DNA of 64,000 nucleotides from Agapetus fuscipes (GCA_951799405.1 OX637345.1:13330001-13394000), one strand, 5' to 3'; numbered from the stretch's first letter, positions 33,534-44,268 are shown. Translations and numbers: made by a program. The notes: generated by a model not told the origin, from the letters alone.

Positions 33534-33953
33534 ATATAATCTAAGTTGCAAAGACAGAGTACATTTAAGATGTCTATAAAATGCAGTCCCATAAGCACAG
33601 GGACGTTTTTAGCACTACCAGCGCCCTGGGTGAAATTTTCAGAATAGTGGATAGGCGCCCCCTATCCACCATTCAAATCCATACTAAACTCATACAAAGG
33701 GGCACCTGTGGCGCCCTGCTATATCCATCCGCGCCCTACCCTAGCGCCACCCTGCATAAGCAGTATAAGATCGCGGTTATACGTCATGTCGCATGAAGAC
33801 TCACAACATAAAAACCAAACCTCCTCGAAAGGACCTAAACGCCCTGCAACTCTTGCTGACTTTCTCTGCAACAAAGGTGAAATTGGCAAAGTGAAACATT
33901 TTTTTACAGTATGGGTGGTGGGTGTCATACCTACCTATAAGTCAAGGGATAAT
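33534..33953 (-). mobile_element. Repeat C copy with a ~155-bp insertion
   Basis: The ends are TAATCTAAGTTGCAAAGACA and CCTATAAGTCAAGGG. Between CCCATAAGCA and GCATAAGCAG lies foreign DNA at about 33600-33757. It is GC-rich, with GCGCCCTGGGTGAAATTTTC, GCGCCCTGCTATA and GCGCCCTACCC words. Confidence 0.75.
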
Positions 33954-34031
33954 AAGGGACATAAGTCTTACCCAAAAAATGGAATGAGAATGAGAGAAAA
34001 GTAATACAAGGTAAATGTATAGTAAAACTTG

Positions 34032-34085
34032 TTTTTTTTTGCCAATGCCACCAATGTTTCAGGGAAAGTCAACGTGGGTATGTCG
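34032..34085 (+). mobile_element. Repeat C scrap
   Basis: Only the GCCAATGCCACCAATGTTTC and AGGGAAAGTC region is present. Confidence 0.5.
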
Positions 34086-34370
34086 CAAATTTTCAAAAAA
34101 GGCAAATAGCTGTGGCCGAGCTTAATCAAGTCCAAAGTGAATTTATCTAAAATTATTTTAATTGTGTACTAGCATTGCTTATTTAGATAAATTAATATCT
34201 GCTCTTTCAGAAACCGGAAAAATTTCATTCACCCCACGGTTGAAATCACTTAAATGCTGTGCACATCCCTAGCACGAGTTGCAGGGTTAATGTTCATTTC
34301 AAGTTTTCCTCTTGTTTTGTTTAAGGTTGAACTTGCAAGTTCGGGTTTGTGGTTGTTTCTTGAGACTTTT

Positions 34371-34480
34371 CCTTGACTTATAGGTTGGCATGAGGCTGAC
34401 CACACATACTGTAAAAAATAGTTCACTTTGCAAATGCCATCCCTGATTCAGGGAAGGTCGCAAAAGTTGCAAGTCTCATG
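34371..34480 (+). mobile_element. Repeat C head half
   Basis: It begins CTTGACTTATAGGTTGGCAT and stops after ATGCTCATTT. An opposite-strand copy follows 16 bases later, forming an inverted pair. Confidence 0.75.
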
Positions 34481-34495
34481 CTCATTTATGTAATA

Positions 34496-34740
34496 ATAAT
34501 CTATAATCTAAGTTGCAAGGATATATTCATTTAAAGCTCTCAGATGTATGCCCACAAACCAACAAGTGTAGTTCGCGCTTACAAATGCTGAATGTGTACT
34601 TACAAATAAAATCCAAACCTCAAATGAACATAGCCCCACAACTTTTGCCGACCTTCCCTGAAACAGGGGTGACATTGGCAAAGTGAACCATTTTTTACAG
34701 TATGGGTGGTCAGCCTCATACCAACCTATAAGTCAAGGAA
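34496..34740 (-). mobile_element. Repeat C copy, full length, subfamily 2
   Basis: It has the diagnostic AAGCTCTCAGATGTATGCCC block shared only with 56903-57147. Both ends are complete. Confidence 0.85.
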
Positions 34741-34895
34741 ACAATCATACATAAAAAGGCGCTAACACTAAGCTCATGATAAATTGTTAATAAATAAAAC
34801 ATAGTAAAGACTTAAAATTATAAAAAAGATTCATGTTACCTGTCGCTCGCCCCACCAAGTACCAAAATATATTCTAATAGTTGTAAGAACACGAA

Positions 34896-35018
34896 TTTGA
34901 GGCTTGGATTTTAATTTGTAAGTACACATGCAACATTTGTAAGCGCGAACTTACACGTGTATGTTTCTGGGCAATAATAATAATTTTAAATGTTAGTATA
35001 TCTTTGCAACTTAGACTA
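34896..35018 (+). mobile_element. Repeat C tail half
   Basis: From GGATTTTAATTTGTAAGTAC through GTAAGCGCGAACTTACAC, a perfect GTAAG/CTTAC stem, to ATCTTTGCAACTTAGAC. Confidence 0.75.
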
Positions 35019-35526
35019 TTATTATGTGTGCATGCATTTAACATGAATCCTAAATATTACACACGTGACGCCAATGCTACTTCCTTGACCAGAATATTTT
35101 TTTTTGGTTATTATGTAGTACTGAAATATAAAATACACTTTGGGAAGCTTTGATCTGTGGTGGGAAGCAGATAAGCTCGAAAAAATACCGAGAAATTTAT
35201 GTAAGTACAATTTTCTTTACAATTTTTTCCTCTGATTGTTTTCCATTAATTTATAATTGGAATGGAGAAAAAATTTGGAAAAGGTCTCGTGGATGGAAAA
35301 CGTGACGCGCTATAAATAAATTGGAAAAAATACGTTACTTGACTCTTCTGTGAACTGTACGCGTAATAGACGGCGAGGTTATGCAATGAATTTTGTATGG
35401 GCGTACAGTCAACCGATGAGTCAAAACACGATGGACAATGAATGAAAAAAAATCTTAGGTACTTTTGTATCCAAATTTCACGGAATTGAAAGCGTTTCTA
35501 AAAAATCTATAAGCTAAATTGGAAAG

Positions 35527-35682
35527 GTATATTAACATTTAAGATTCATATTTAATACATATGCCTACATTATTATGTGTGCTCAAATGAAAATTCTTCC
35601 CTGAAACAGGGTTGCATTCACACAAGTGCATTGTTTTTTACACTTTGGGTGGTCAGCCTCATGCCGATCTACAAATCAATTC
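35527..35682 (-). mobile_element. Repeat C copy, degraded
   Basis: Recognisable blocks are CATTTAAGATTCATATTTAA, TTCCCTGAAACAGGGTTGC and GGGTGGTCAGCCTCATGCC. The middle is deleted. Confidence 0.6.
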
Positions 35683-35700
35683 ACCTACTAGTGAATACAG

Positions 35701-36019
35701 TAATATGATTTTATTTGGGTTATTTTTAATTAAACTGCGATTTATTTATTTACAAGGATTTATTGTTCACAATATACGGTGACACAGTACTTCTCTAGCT
35801 CCATCGACTTCGCGTCACAATGTTTCAAGCGTCCTGGCTCTCCGCAACATTTCGGCTCGTATATATAGGTCCGAAAGAGACGATTCTTGCTTGTTCTAGA
35901 TTATTCCACATACTTCTATAATGAATTCTCCGAAACACTTCCAGATTGTTCGACACACACCATCGTGCTTATGCGCACGTAACTAGATACATGATCACAC
36001 AACCTCATAGTTCGTAACA
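35701..36019 (-). mobile_element. Solo LTR (LTR2)
   Basis: On the minus strand it begins TGTTACGAACTATGAGG. It has a TATA-like CCTATATATACGAGCC after CAAGAATCGTCTCTTTCGG and AATAAA signals near the 3' end (AAATAAATAAATCGCAG). It is the same length and order of blocks as 63340-63658. Flanks are ACAG and ATAG, an imperfect 4-bp duplication. Confidence 0.7.
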
Positions 36020-36599
36020 ATAGAATACGTGTTATTTGTAAAAAAAAAGTTTGGTGTTCATTTTTACATGATGGCTTAGAATTTTTCTATTTCTTGAAAG
36101 GTTTGATTTTCATCAAGAACCTGGATGAACGAATCAAAATGGTTACAAATAGACTTTTGGACCACTATTGGTGCAACAAAAATACGATTTCTAAAAGGAT
36201 GCCTGGATTTAAGTCCAGCTTTTTATGGGAAAATTTTTGTAAGCACTAAATTAAAAAAAGAGCACTAAAAGATTTATTTATAAAAAAAATCTTTCAGTCG
36301 AGGTATTATTTTGATAGCACTTCTTGAAGCTATGTTTACACGAGTGACAATAACAAATTCACACATTTTTTGACCCATATGTCGCTCCATTGTTCTTCAT
36401 TTCTTAAAAACTGTGAACGCACGCAAACAAAAAACCTTTTGTGAACGCTCCTGCTTTTGTTATATGTATCCCTTGCACTTGCTAATTTTCAATACATCCG
36501 ACGTTTTTCCTAATCTAATCTAATCAATCAACATGAATTTTCACAGTGTTAATCACAGATCACGGAATATAGTGTTAATACACAAACCATAAAAAATAT

Positions 36600-36733
36600 A
36601 ATCTAATCTAAGTTGCAAAGATATGTAACATTGGGGATTCATATAACATGCATTCTCACAAGCAGACACGTACAAGTTCGTGCTTGCGCATGGCGCATGC
36701 GAACCTACAATATAAAACCAATCCTTTTCATAA
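36600..36733 (-). mobile_element. Repeat C tail half
   Basis: TAATCTAAGTTGCAAAGATA through GCGCATGGCGCATGCGAACC. The stem-loop here has C-G pairs (CGCATG/CATGCG) where other copies have CACATG/CATGTG. Confidence 0.75.
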
Positions 36734-37199
36734 AACTAAAGATAACGATAAAAATAAATTGTACAGTGGACTGCACATGACTTTATAGCACAAAATACGG
36801 TCATGTTTAGGTCATAGCCAATTTTCATAACAAAACATTTAGTTGTGTGTAAGTAATGAAGCTAATCTTTTTAAGCAATCGTCTTTTTGCAGTATTATCA
36901 TTGATCCCGTTTGTATCAAAACTTACACTTTGTTTGGTGGGTACCTATACTTTTCATTGATATTTTGGAAAGTTATGATTGATTATTATATGGGTACAAC
37001 TTACTAGATTTTAAGACTCGTCGCCTAGTATTTTATACTAGGCGTTTTAGTACCAAGAATATTACAATTATTTTTGTATTAAAATTTGTCACTTTGTATG
37101 GTGGATACACCTTATAATATTTATTTGAAAAAAGTAATGATAAATGTATGTAGGTATATATAAGAGCTTTTCAATTGTAGAACATTATTTTTTAGTTAA
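36734..37199. other. AT-rich DNA, nothing recognised
   Basis: No supported feature. Confidence 0.4.
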
Positions 37200-38460
37200 G
37201 CCGTTCTCTGCCGGGAAAATTTAAAATATTGTTTTCTCTTGTATGGCAACCCCCAAAACAAAGAGTATTAAGAGGCAATGCTTATTGTTGTTTTATAGCA
37301 ATTGATTGAGCAAAATGTTATGTAGGTTTATTTATGGGTATTAGACGTTTTTTTTTATTTTTACATTCTTTTTTAGGTAACCCTTTCTCTGCCGAGAAAT
37401 TTTAAATTATTTTTTTCTCTCGGATGGCAACCCCCAAAACAAAGAAAATTATGAGGCAAAGGTTATTGTTGTTACATAGCAGTATTATAATGAAGAATAT
37501 GCAAAAAAAAAAAAATGAAAATCGTAGGAGCCGTTTTTGAGAAAATCTCATTTGAAACTTTCAGCTGTTCGGAAGCCATCTTGAATTTTCTAAAATTTGA
37601 AAAATGTGTAACTACGAATTAAAGTGATAATAAAAGTTTTTTCTGATAAAGTTAAGAAACATAAAAGTTTTTTGCGTTCTGATGGGTTTTTGTAGTCTTT
37701 TAATTTCAATTTTTGATATCATGTAAACGGCATTTTATGTTTTTATTTTCAAAAAAATTATTTCATTTTTGTATAGAATTTAATGTTACGTATAATATTG
37801 TAGAAAATAACTTTTTTGTCAACGCTTTCACTTCTGAGAAAATCACAATTGTTTATTTTTTTCATATGGCAACTCATAGACGCCAATTAGCAAAAATGTT
37901 GCTATAACTAAATTTGGTAAGAATGAATCAAGCAACTACTTTACTGAAAATTAAAAAAAAAACGTTCGAGCCGTTTTTGATAAAATTGCATTTGAAGTTT
38001 TCTCCTCTTTGGAAGCCAACTTGAATTCTCAAAATAGTGAAAAACAAATTATAGTGCAAAAAAGTTTATAAATTTTTCTTTCTTGTGAACCTAAAAAAAG
38101 TTTTAAAAAGTTGCGTTTTTATGGGTCTTTTTAATATTTTCGATGAAAATTTTGAGATCGTGTAAACGGTACTTTAAGTAGAAAATTTTTTAAAGTATTC
38201 TTTAAATTTTTGTAGAAATTAATATTGCGCGTAATATTGTAGAACATTTTTTTTTTGTCAACCCAGCCATTTCCGAGATAATCACAATCGTTTTTTTTCT
38301 TTCATATGGCAACCCATAGACGCAGGTTGGCAAGAGTGTTGCCATACCTAATTTTCTTAGAAAAAACTTAAGCAACGACCACACTGAAATTTTAAAGAAA
38401 ATCGTTAGAGCCGTTTTTGAGAAAAGTGCATTTTTATGTTTTTTTTGTATCGCAGCCATC
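37200..38460. repeat. 440-bp tandem repeat, ~2.9 copies
   Basis: GAGCCGTTTTTGA recurs at 37528, 37968 and 38408, exactly 440 bases apart. The ATGGCAACCC block recurs at about 37423, 37862 and 38302, plus an extra one 181 bases earlier (37242) from a truncated first unit. Each unit includes GGAAGCCATCTTGAATT-like and CATATGGCAACCCATAGACG-like parts. Units are clearly diverged, so the array is old. Confidence 0.85.
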
Positions 38461-38760
38461 TTGAATTTTCAGGGTGGCGCCATGCCGGTCGGCTCATCAA
38501 AATCTGTGGTTATCAATTCTCTAAATCCAAAAATTGGTGTCTCTGTGATCAGTAGTTTCGGCTGGGACATACACTCATACGGACGGACGGACGGACGGAC
38601 GGACGGACGGACGGACGGACGGACGGACGGACAGGTTCGACAAATTAGGTTTTTTTGCATGTCCTGGTGCAGGACAACTCATTTCCGTTGAAACCTCATT
38701 TTTTTTTTTTCGGACGAATACAATACTTTATAACAGTCCTTCGGACTGCTATAAAGTAAA
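38461..38760 (+). repeat. Composite tail: (GGAC)13 and a stem-loop
   Basis: It continues directly from the 440-bp array. There are 13 GGAC units at 38581-38632. A stem-loop with 15-bp arms (ACTTTATAACAGTCC and its inverse, one mismatch) and a 2-base loop lies at 38725-38757. The frame through the GGAC run reads Y-G-R-T-D-G-R-T-D-G, but this is simply the repeat. It may be the end of one larger mobile element that includes the array. Confidence 0.7.
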
Positions 38761-38764
38761 AATT

Positions 38765-38905
38765 GAGAGACCTCCAATAAACGGCTGGATTATGTTCAGG
38801 GGGCTGCAAGGAAGAGAAATGTGAAAAAAAATGCAGTAGATTGGAAGAGGCGCAGGTCCAGGAGTGGATGCACACAGGCTTAAAAGAAGAAGAAGAAAAA
38901 AAGAA
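38765..38905 (+). mobile_element. LINE C-terminal fragment with GAA tail
   Basis: With frame slips the sequence reads RPPI then AVDWKRRRSRSGCTQA and a stop, followed by AAGAAGAAGAAG. This is the end of a LINE ORF. No intact frame. Confidence 0.55.
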
Positions 38906-39167
38906 TGTCCTCTATAAAATTGATGTAAAGAAAATTGGTATTATTTTCATGAGTCATATGAGCTAATACCAGGGATACACATAATTATGTCGGCCGTACA
39001 GTCATCCCACGCATTCCGAGAACAGCACTTTCGATTCTTCCATACACTCACCGTACTATGTAAGCGCTATAGAAGTTATTAGGGAATGGGGAACGTGGAT
39101 GACTGTATACACGGCGCCAAATTTGTTTACAAAAGCTCTTGTAAGTTTTCATATGAATAATAATGAT

Positions 39168-39353
39168 GATTTTGTTGGTGCGCGCTGTTATTGTGTGAAT
39201 CACTCCTCAAGAGCCCTCTGCGAGCATGATCGTCGCTATATAAAGCGCCAATTCTCAAGCAAGACCCAGCTGCTGTAAGGCTGGAGTGACCTTTGGGGAC
39301 CGGTCTTTGTTAATGGTATATGATTTTTTAACCCAGCGAAGAGCATGTATTTG
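39168..39353 (-). mobile_element. SINE-B tail-side fragment
   Basis: It contains CTCAAGAGCCCTCTGCG, TCTCAAGCAAGACCCAGC and AACCCAGCGAAGAGCATG. The tRNA head is missing. Confidence 0.75.
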
Positions 39354-39494
39354 GAATTAAAATGAGATTTTTATTTGAACTAAATTGTATTTGTATACGT
39401 ATAATGTTTTTGAAAGTACGTTTGTATTTTTCTTGTTCTTCGTAAAACAGGGTTAGTTAGACATTTAAAAAAAATTGACTAGTCACTGCTGATT

Positions 39495-40041
39495 TGAAGT
39501 CTTGTCCATGGTCCACTGACACCTAGGACTTCAGCGTCATGTGCAATGTTGTCACTTATTTACTTTCTTGGTGTCACTATCACCCTGTACCAAGTCTCAT
39601 CACCATCCTCCAGGACTTTCTGTTTCGTGCAGCCTCAGTCCATGGTCCACTGACACCTAAGACTTCAGCGTCATGTGCAATGTTGTCACTTATTTACTTT
39701 CTTGGTGTCACTATCACCTTGTAGTCTCACCACCATCCTCCAGGACTCTCTGTCTTGTGCAGCCTCAGTCCATGGTCCACTGACACCTAGGACTTGAGCG
39801 TCATGAGTAATGTTGTCACTTATTTACTTTCTTGGTGTCACTATCACCTTGTAGTCTCACCACCATCCTCCAGGACGCTCTGTCTTGTGCAGCCTTAGTC
39901 CATGGTCCACTGACACCTAGGCCTTCAGCGTCATGTGTAATGTTGTCACTTATTTACTTTCTTGGTGTCACTATCACCTTGTAGTCTCACCACCATCCTC
40001 CAGCACTCGCTGTCTTGTGTAGCCTCAGTCCATAGTCCACA
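39495..40041 (-). repeat. 130-bp satellite array, ~4.2 copies
   Basis: TCCATGGTCCACTGACACCT recurs with starts near 39505, 39639, 39769 and 39899, and a final diverged copy lies near 40029 (periods 134, 130, 130, 130). The unit is the reverse complement of that at 42181. The LINE-like peptide runs on the minus strand. Confidence 0.9.
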
Positions 40042-40266
40042 GGTAGTTTTTAACTATAACAAGAAAAACATCTTTTAGGAGTCAGATCATTCCAAATATT
40101 CTTTGACCGGTTAACACCATATGGTTCTAAGTTACTAAGGTCGGCAAAATTTTGGATGACATCACAATTTTTTCATTTGTTATAGAATAATGGTATCACT
40201 TACACTTTTATAACAACCTTTATACAACGAACAATCATATTGCAATGTTTTAAAAATTTCATATAA

Positions 40267-40440
40267 TGGGGCTTCCACACGCTTGCCAACCCATCTCAAG
40301 TCAAGCGCACAATGTGTCGTCTAGAACATGCTAGCTGGACAAAATTAGTCCATTAGACAAAATTTTGTCCAGCTAGCATGTTCTAGACGACACACTGTGC
40401 GCTTGACTTGAGATGGGTTGGCAAGCGTGTGGAAGCCCCA
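40267..40440. mobile_element. Near-perfect foldback MITE (M5), PIF/Harbinger-like
   Basis: Two 80-base arms (40267-40346 and 40361-40440) are inverted copies with a single mismatch I can find, separated by a 14-base loop. The ends are TGGGGCTTCCACACGCTTGC. TAA flanks both sides (40264-40266, 40441-40443), fitting the TWA target duplication of PIF/Harbinger. No coding capacity. The RNA would fold into one long hairpin. Confidence 0.9.
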
Positions 40441-40875
40441 TAAGACGAAAGGGCGTTGTGTATAAAAACATGAGTATTATTCAAACAAAAAAAGGAAAGA
40501 AAGAAATGAAAATCCTCCCATTCGTATGACGTCACACCTTTTAGTCAATAATTGAAAATTGCGCGGACTACTTAAATGCATTTGTTTTCAATGAAGGTAA
40601 TTGGGTATACGGTTTTTGTTGTTGCTTCTGATTCTATGAACCCTGTCCTTAGACACTGTTTTGTATATTATGCATATATTTGCGCATATACCTAATGCAG
40701 CAAACAATAAGACTGTTGTGCGAGCTGCCGGTTGATGCCCGAATCATGGAGGGGTCACCTCTAAGCACTCTGTGGGTTAATGCGCACATCTACAGGATAT
40801 GCACAAACTAATAGTGCATATATTTCACATGCAAAAAAAAATGCATGTAAATCCAATTTCTTTTTATTACTAAAA

Positions 40876-41126
40876 TTCCTTGACTTATAGGTTTGTATGA
40901 GGCTGAACACCCATACTGTAAAAGATGGTTCACTTTGCCAATGTCACCCCTGTTTCAGGGAAGGTCGGCAAGAGTTGCAGGGTTTATGTTAATTTGAGAT
41001 TGGATTTTTATATTGTAGGTCCACATGCGGCATGAGTGAGCGCGAAATTAAACGTGTCTGCTTGTGGGAACGCATTAAATGTGAACCTCAAATGATACAT
41101 ATCTTTGCAACTTAGAATTAGATTTA
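40876..41126 (+). mobile_element. Repeat C copy, full length
   Basis: From TTCCTTGACTTATAGGTTTG to TTTGCAACTTAGAATTAG. It contains CCCCTGTTTCAGGG and CACATGCGGCATGAG. Confidence 0.85.
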
Positions 41127-41214
41127 GAAATCGGAATTATTCAAAATATATTTGTGAAAAGGAATGATCTTCACTAACCTATTTTGTCTAGCCAGTTGTC
41201 TTTATATCTTGAAG

Positions 41215-41345
41215 CAGATGCTTGTGTGCATACGATGGTATCTGTTGGACCAGGGTCGAAGTTATGGTCAAAGGGACAAGCATGATTCAAACCCGCGTTA
41301 TTCTGTTCAAAATACGCTAGTCAAGAATAGCGACTTGACACGTAA
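41215..41345 (-). mobile_element. SINE-F fragment
   Basis: ATCTGTTGGACCAGGGTCGA, GTTATGGTCAAAGGGACAAG and AAACCCGCGTTATTCTGTTC match the inverted SINE-F at 5385-5605. The B-box region is degraded. Confidence 0.55.
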
Positions 41346-41382
41346 AATATATATTCATATAATCAATGCATTTTTAAATGCA

Positions 41383-41575
41383 TAGGTTGGTATGAGGCTG
41401 ACCACCTCTAATATCTGACTGGAACATACAGAGTGAGAAAATGAGAAGAGCATACATGAAGAGAGTGATGAATGTTGAGGAGATGAATGTAGTGTGCAAG
41501 GATAGAACAAAGTGGAGACATGTCTGCGGAGGTATTGACCACCCCGCAAGGCGGGTAGATGCAATTTAAAGTACA
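41383..41575 (+). mobile_element. LINE C-terminal fragment
   Basis: The open frame reads MRRAYMKRVMNVEEMNVVCK, then DRTKWRHVCGGIDHPARRVD and a stop. It starts with a scrap like the repeat C head (GGTTGGTATGAGGCTGACCA). Confidence 0.7.
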
Positions 41576-41589
41576 AGTAGGTATAACCT

Positions 41590-41705
41590 TAATTACAAAG
41601 ATTTATTACCATTTTTAAAATTCACATTTCATGCATGTAGACACGTGGAATTTTTTTTTCACATGCTTATAAAAAAAAACAAATCTCAAATGATCATATT
41701 ATTAT
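41590..41705 (-). mobile_element. Repeat C scrap, degraded
   Basis: ATTACAAAGATTTATTACCA, CATGTAGACACGTGGAA and CAAATCTCAAATGATCAT blocks in repeat C order. Confidence 0.45.
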
Positions 41706-42180
41706 TTTGCTTAGTAACCTAAAGCAGGTGATTGTAGGTTTTATATATATTTTTGATACATAAGAAATTATATTTCCTTTCGTAAGAAAAAAAAACTGTT
41801 AAAGAAGTTATGCGTGGGTTAGGTTAGGTTGGAGATTGTGTTTTATAGGCCTATAAAAAGTTCATTCGCTTTTTGCATTGTTTCAACATTATTATAGTTG
41901 GAAAGTAAACAAAAATTTCAAATATTATAAAATTAATGAAGCAATAAAATAAATGTATGGAAAAATATGTTTTTTTTTATGACGAATATCTTTTATTTAA
42001 TAATTAAAAGTGCATTAACATGGCTTTGCTCAAATTTGAAGAATACATAAAAGAAAATAAATACTTATAAATTTTTAACACTTTTTAAAAAAAAATTTGG
42101 ACTAGATTGAAATTCTTTCATGTTCAAGGATATTTCGAAATTTGTTGAAAATATTTAAAATTGCAATCCTAAAACGCATG

Positions 42181-42851
42181 CATAGGTGTCAGGGGACCAT
42201 GGACTGAGGCTGCACAAGACAGAGAGTCCTGGAGGATGGTGGTGAGACTACAAGGTGATAGTGACACCAAGAAAGTAAATAAGTGACAACATTACACATG
42301 ACGCTGAAGTCCTAGGTGTCAGTGGACCATGGACTGAGACTGCACAAGACAGAGAGTCCTGGAGGATGGTGGTGAGACTACAAGGTGATAGTGACACCAA
42401 GAAAGTAAATAAGTGACAACATTACACATGACGCTGAAGTCCTAGGTGTCAGTGGACCATGGACTGAGACTGCACAAGACAGAGAGTCCTGGAGGATGGT
42501 GGTGAGACTACAAGGTGATAGTGACACCAAGAAAGTAAATAAGTGACAACATTACACATGACGCTGAAGTCCTAGGTGTCAGTGGACCATGGACTGAGAC
42601 TGCACAAGACAGAGAGTCCTGGAGGATGGTGGTGAGACTACAAGGTGATAGTGACACCAAGAAAGTAAATAAGTGACAACATTACACATGACGCTGAAGT
42701 CCTAGGTGTCAGTGGACCATGGACTGAGACTGCACAAGACAGAGAGTCCTGGAGGATGGTGGTGAGACTACAAGGTGATAGTGACACCAAGAAAGTAAAT
42801 AAGTGACAACATTACACATGACGCTGAAGTCCTAGGTGTCAGTGGACCATG
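42181..42851 (+). repeat. 130-bp satellite array, ~5.2 copies, LINE-derived unit
   Basis: CCTAGGTGTCAGTGGACCAT begins at 42311, 42441, 42571, 42701 and 42831, with a first, slightly different copy at 42181. The period is exactly 130. The full copies from 42311 to 42830 read as identical. On the plus strand each unit encodes WTEAAQDRESWRMVV then RLQGDSDTKKVNK and a TGA stop. This is the A-x-D-R-x-x-W-R terminus of a LINE ORF, with AAGTAAATAAGTGA resembling its 3' tail. 130 is not a multiple of 3, so no frame runs through the array. Confidence 0.95.
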
Positions 42852-43194
42852 AATCGAGTCTTCACAATGATTGTGAGGCTGCCATTCAAAGTATTATCTG
42901 AATTATTTTGTGATTAAAATTCTTTTTATTATTAGTAATATTTCAGAAAATAATATTATGTATTCACATTTTTTTAATGGACATGACAAATTAATCAAAT
43001 AAATTTTCCATTACGACGCTTGAAAACCAATATGTTCAATATTCAACAAAAAATATTCAAGACTGTCGACGGGTACTTCGTAAAAAAGTCACACATTAAA
43101 GAGGAAAGTAAGCCTCATAGGGAACTTAGTAAGACGCTTTCACCGTGCTAAGCAACATCTTTCATAGAAAACTTTTGGAAACTTGAACTAGAGA
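42852..43194. other. AT-rich DNA, nothing recognised
   Basis: No supported feature. Confidence 0.4.
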
Positions 43195-43453
43195 AACTTG
43201 AAATGGAAGGTTGTGGATTCGGATCCCGGCGGAGCACAAAAAATATACCATTTATATTTCGAATGTGCTCTTCGCTGAGTTGAAAACTTCATAAACCTTT
43301 ACCAAAGACCGGTCACTGAAAGGTCCATCCAACCTTACAACAACTGGGTCTTGCTTGAGAATTGGCGCTTTCTACAGCGACGACCAAGCTCGCAGAGGGC
43401 TCTTGAGGCGTGATACACACAAAAACAGCGCTCACCAAATAAATCATTCTAAT
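43195..43453 (+). mobile_element. SINE-B copy lacking its A-box
   Basis: It starts within the head (GAAATGGAAGGTTGTGGATT), with B-box GATTCGGATCCCGGC, the complete body and the AAATAAATCATTCTAAT tail. The A-box is missing, so it is 5'-truncated. Confidence 0.8.
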
Positions 43454-43717
43454 ATTATTATTAGAGGTCGCCCAGGGTGGGAAATATCGACCACTAACGG
43501 TGTAAACAGGTTAATTGAAATTGTACTATCACTCAATTTTCATTCCAATAAGGGTGGTCACAGCCCCTACAGAGTTGACTCCATTCTCTCAATCCTTGCA
43601 TTTCTCTTTCAATTCATTCCTATCATTATATTTTTTCACACGCTTCCTTCTTGTTTCACGATTTCAGCAATCTGAAATTAGAGAGTTTGATATCATATTT
43701 TTTTCTTCATTCTTAGG

Positions 43718-43860
43718 GCCGATTTTTCAATGGTCAGATAAACAATCAGTTTTTCAATAGACAGTTCAGCTGTATCGGCCAGTTAAGTTCCCTAACTGGC
43801 GAATAAACTTAACTGCCCCTTTACACCACTGTTAGCGCACTAACTGTCGAATAATGAGGA
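43718..43860. mobile_element. Possible MITE end
   Basis: GGGCCGATTTTTCAATGGTC followed by TAACTG/CAGTTA inverted words resembles one end of a TIR element. No second terminus was found. Confidence 0.3.
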
Positions 43861-44268
43861 CCAAATTATTTTTGTTTCTTTCAACGTATTGTTTTTTTTT
43901 CCTTCAGAAAATATTGAACTAAAAATTCAGAAAGTAGACATGTTGTTCTACATTATGAATTGCATATTATACATGTCACTTGGTACTTGCAGCTGTCATG
44001 CTGCGCTTTGAAATACATCTTGGGATAGGCAAGTGACCGCCTTACCCAGTGTGAACATCCTCTCAATGCGACAATTATCATAAAGTGACGTTTGTTTTTG
44101 TTGTTGGTAACACTTTTTTTTTCCACTGGCAATGTTGAGACAAATGTCAAAATATTATAAACCGTGTTGCCATATGCGAATACCTACAACAGGGTGGTAG
44201 GTAAATAATTTAAATAATTAAAAAATCGGAATATTTTCCTCGGAAGGATGACATCACATGAAACTAAC
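43861..44268. other. AT-rich DNA, nothing recognised
   Basis: No supported feature. Confidence 0.4.

Noticed and set aside
38461..38691. Protein frame with Y-G-R-T-D-G-R-T-D-G repeats
   Set aside because: The repeat is just (GGAC)n translated; both strands are open through it.
38989..39117. Possible TIR element (TACAGTCATCC...GGATGACTGTA)
   Set aside because: The arms are only about 20 bases with gaps, and there is no second copy or target duplication.
39495..40041. CRISPR-like array
   Set aside because: Units are contiguous 130-bp tandem repeats without unique spacers.
43718..43860. Complete MITE starting GGGCCGATTTTTCAAT
   Set aside because: No matching second terminus was found; kept only as a possible end.
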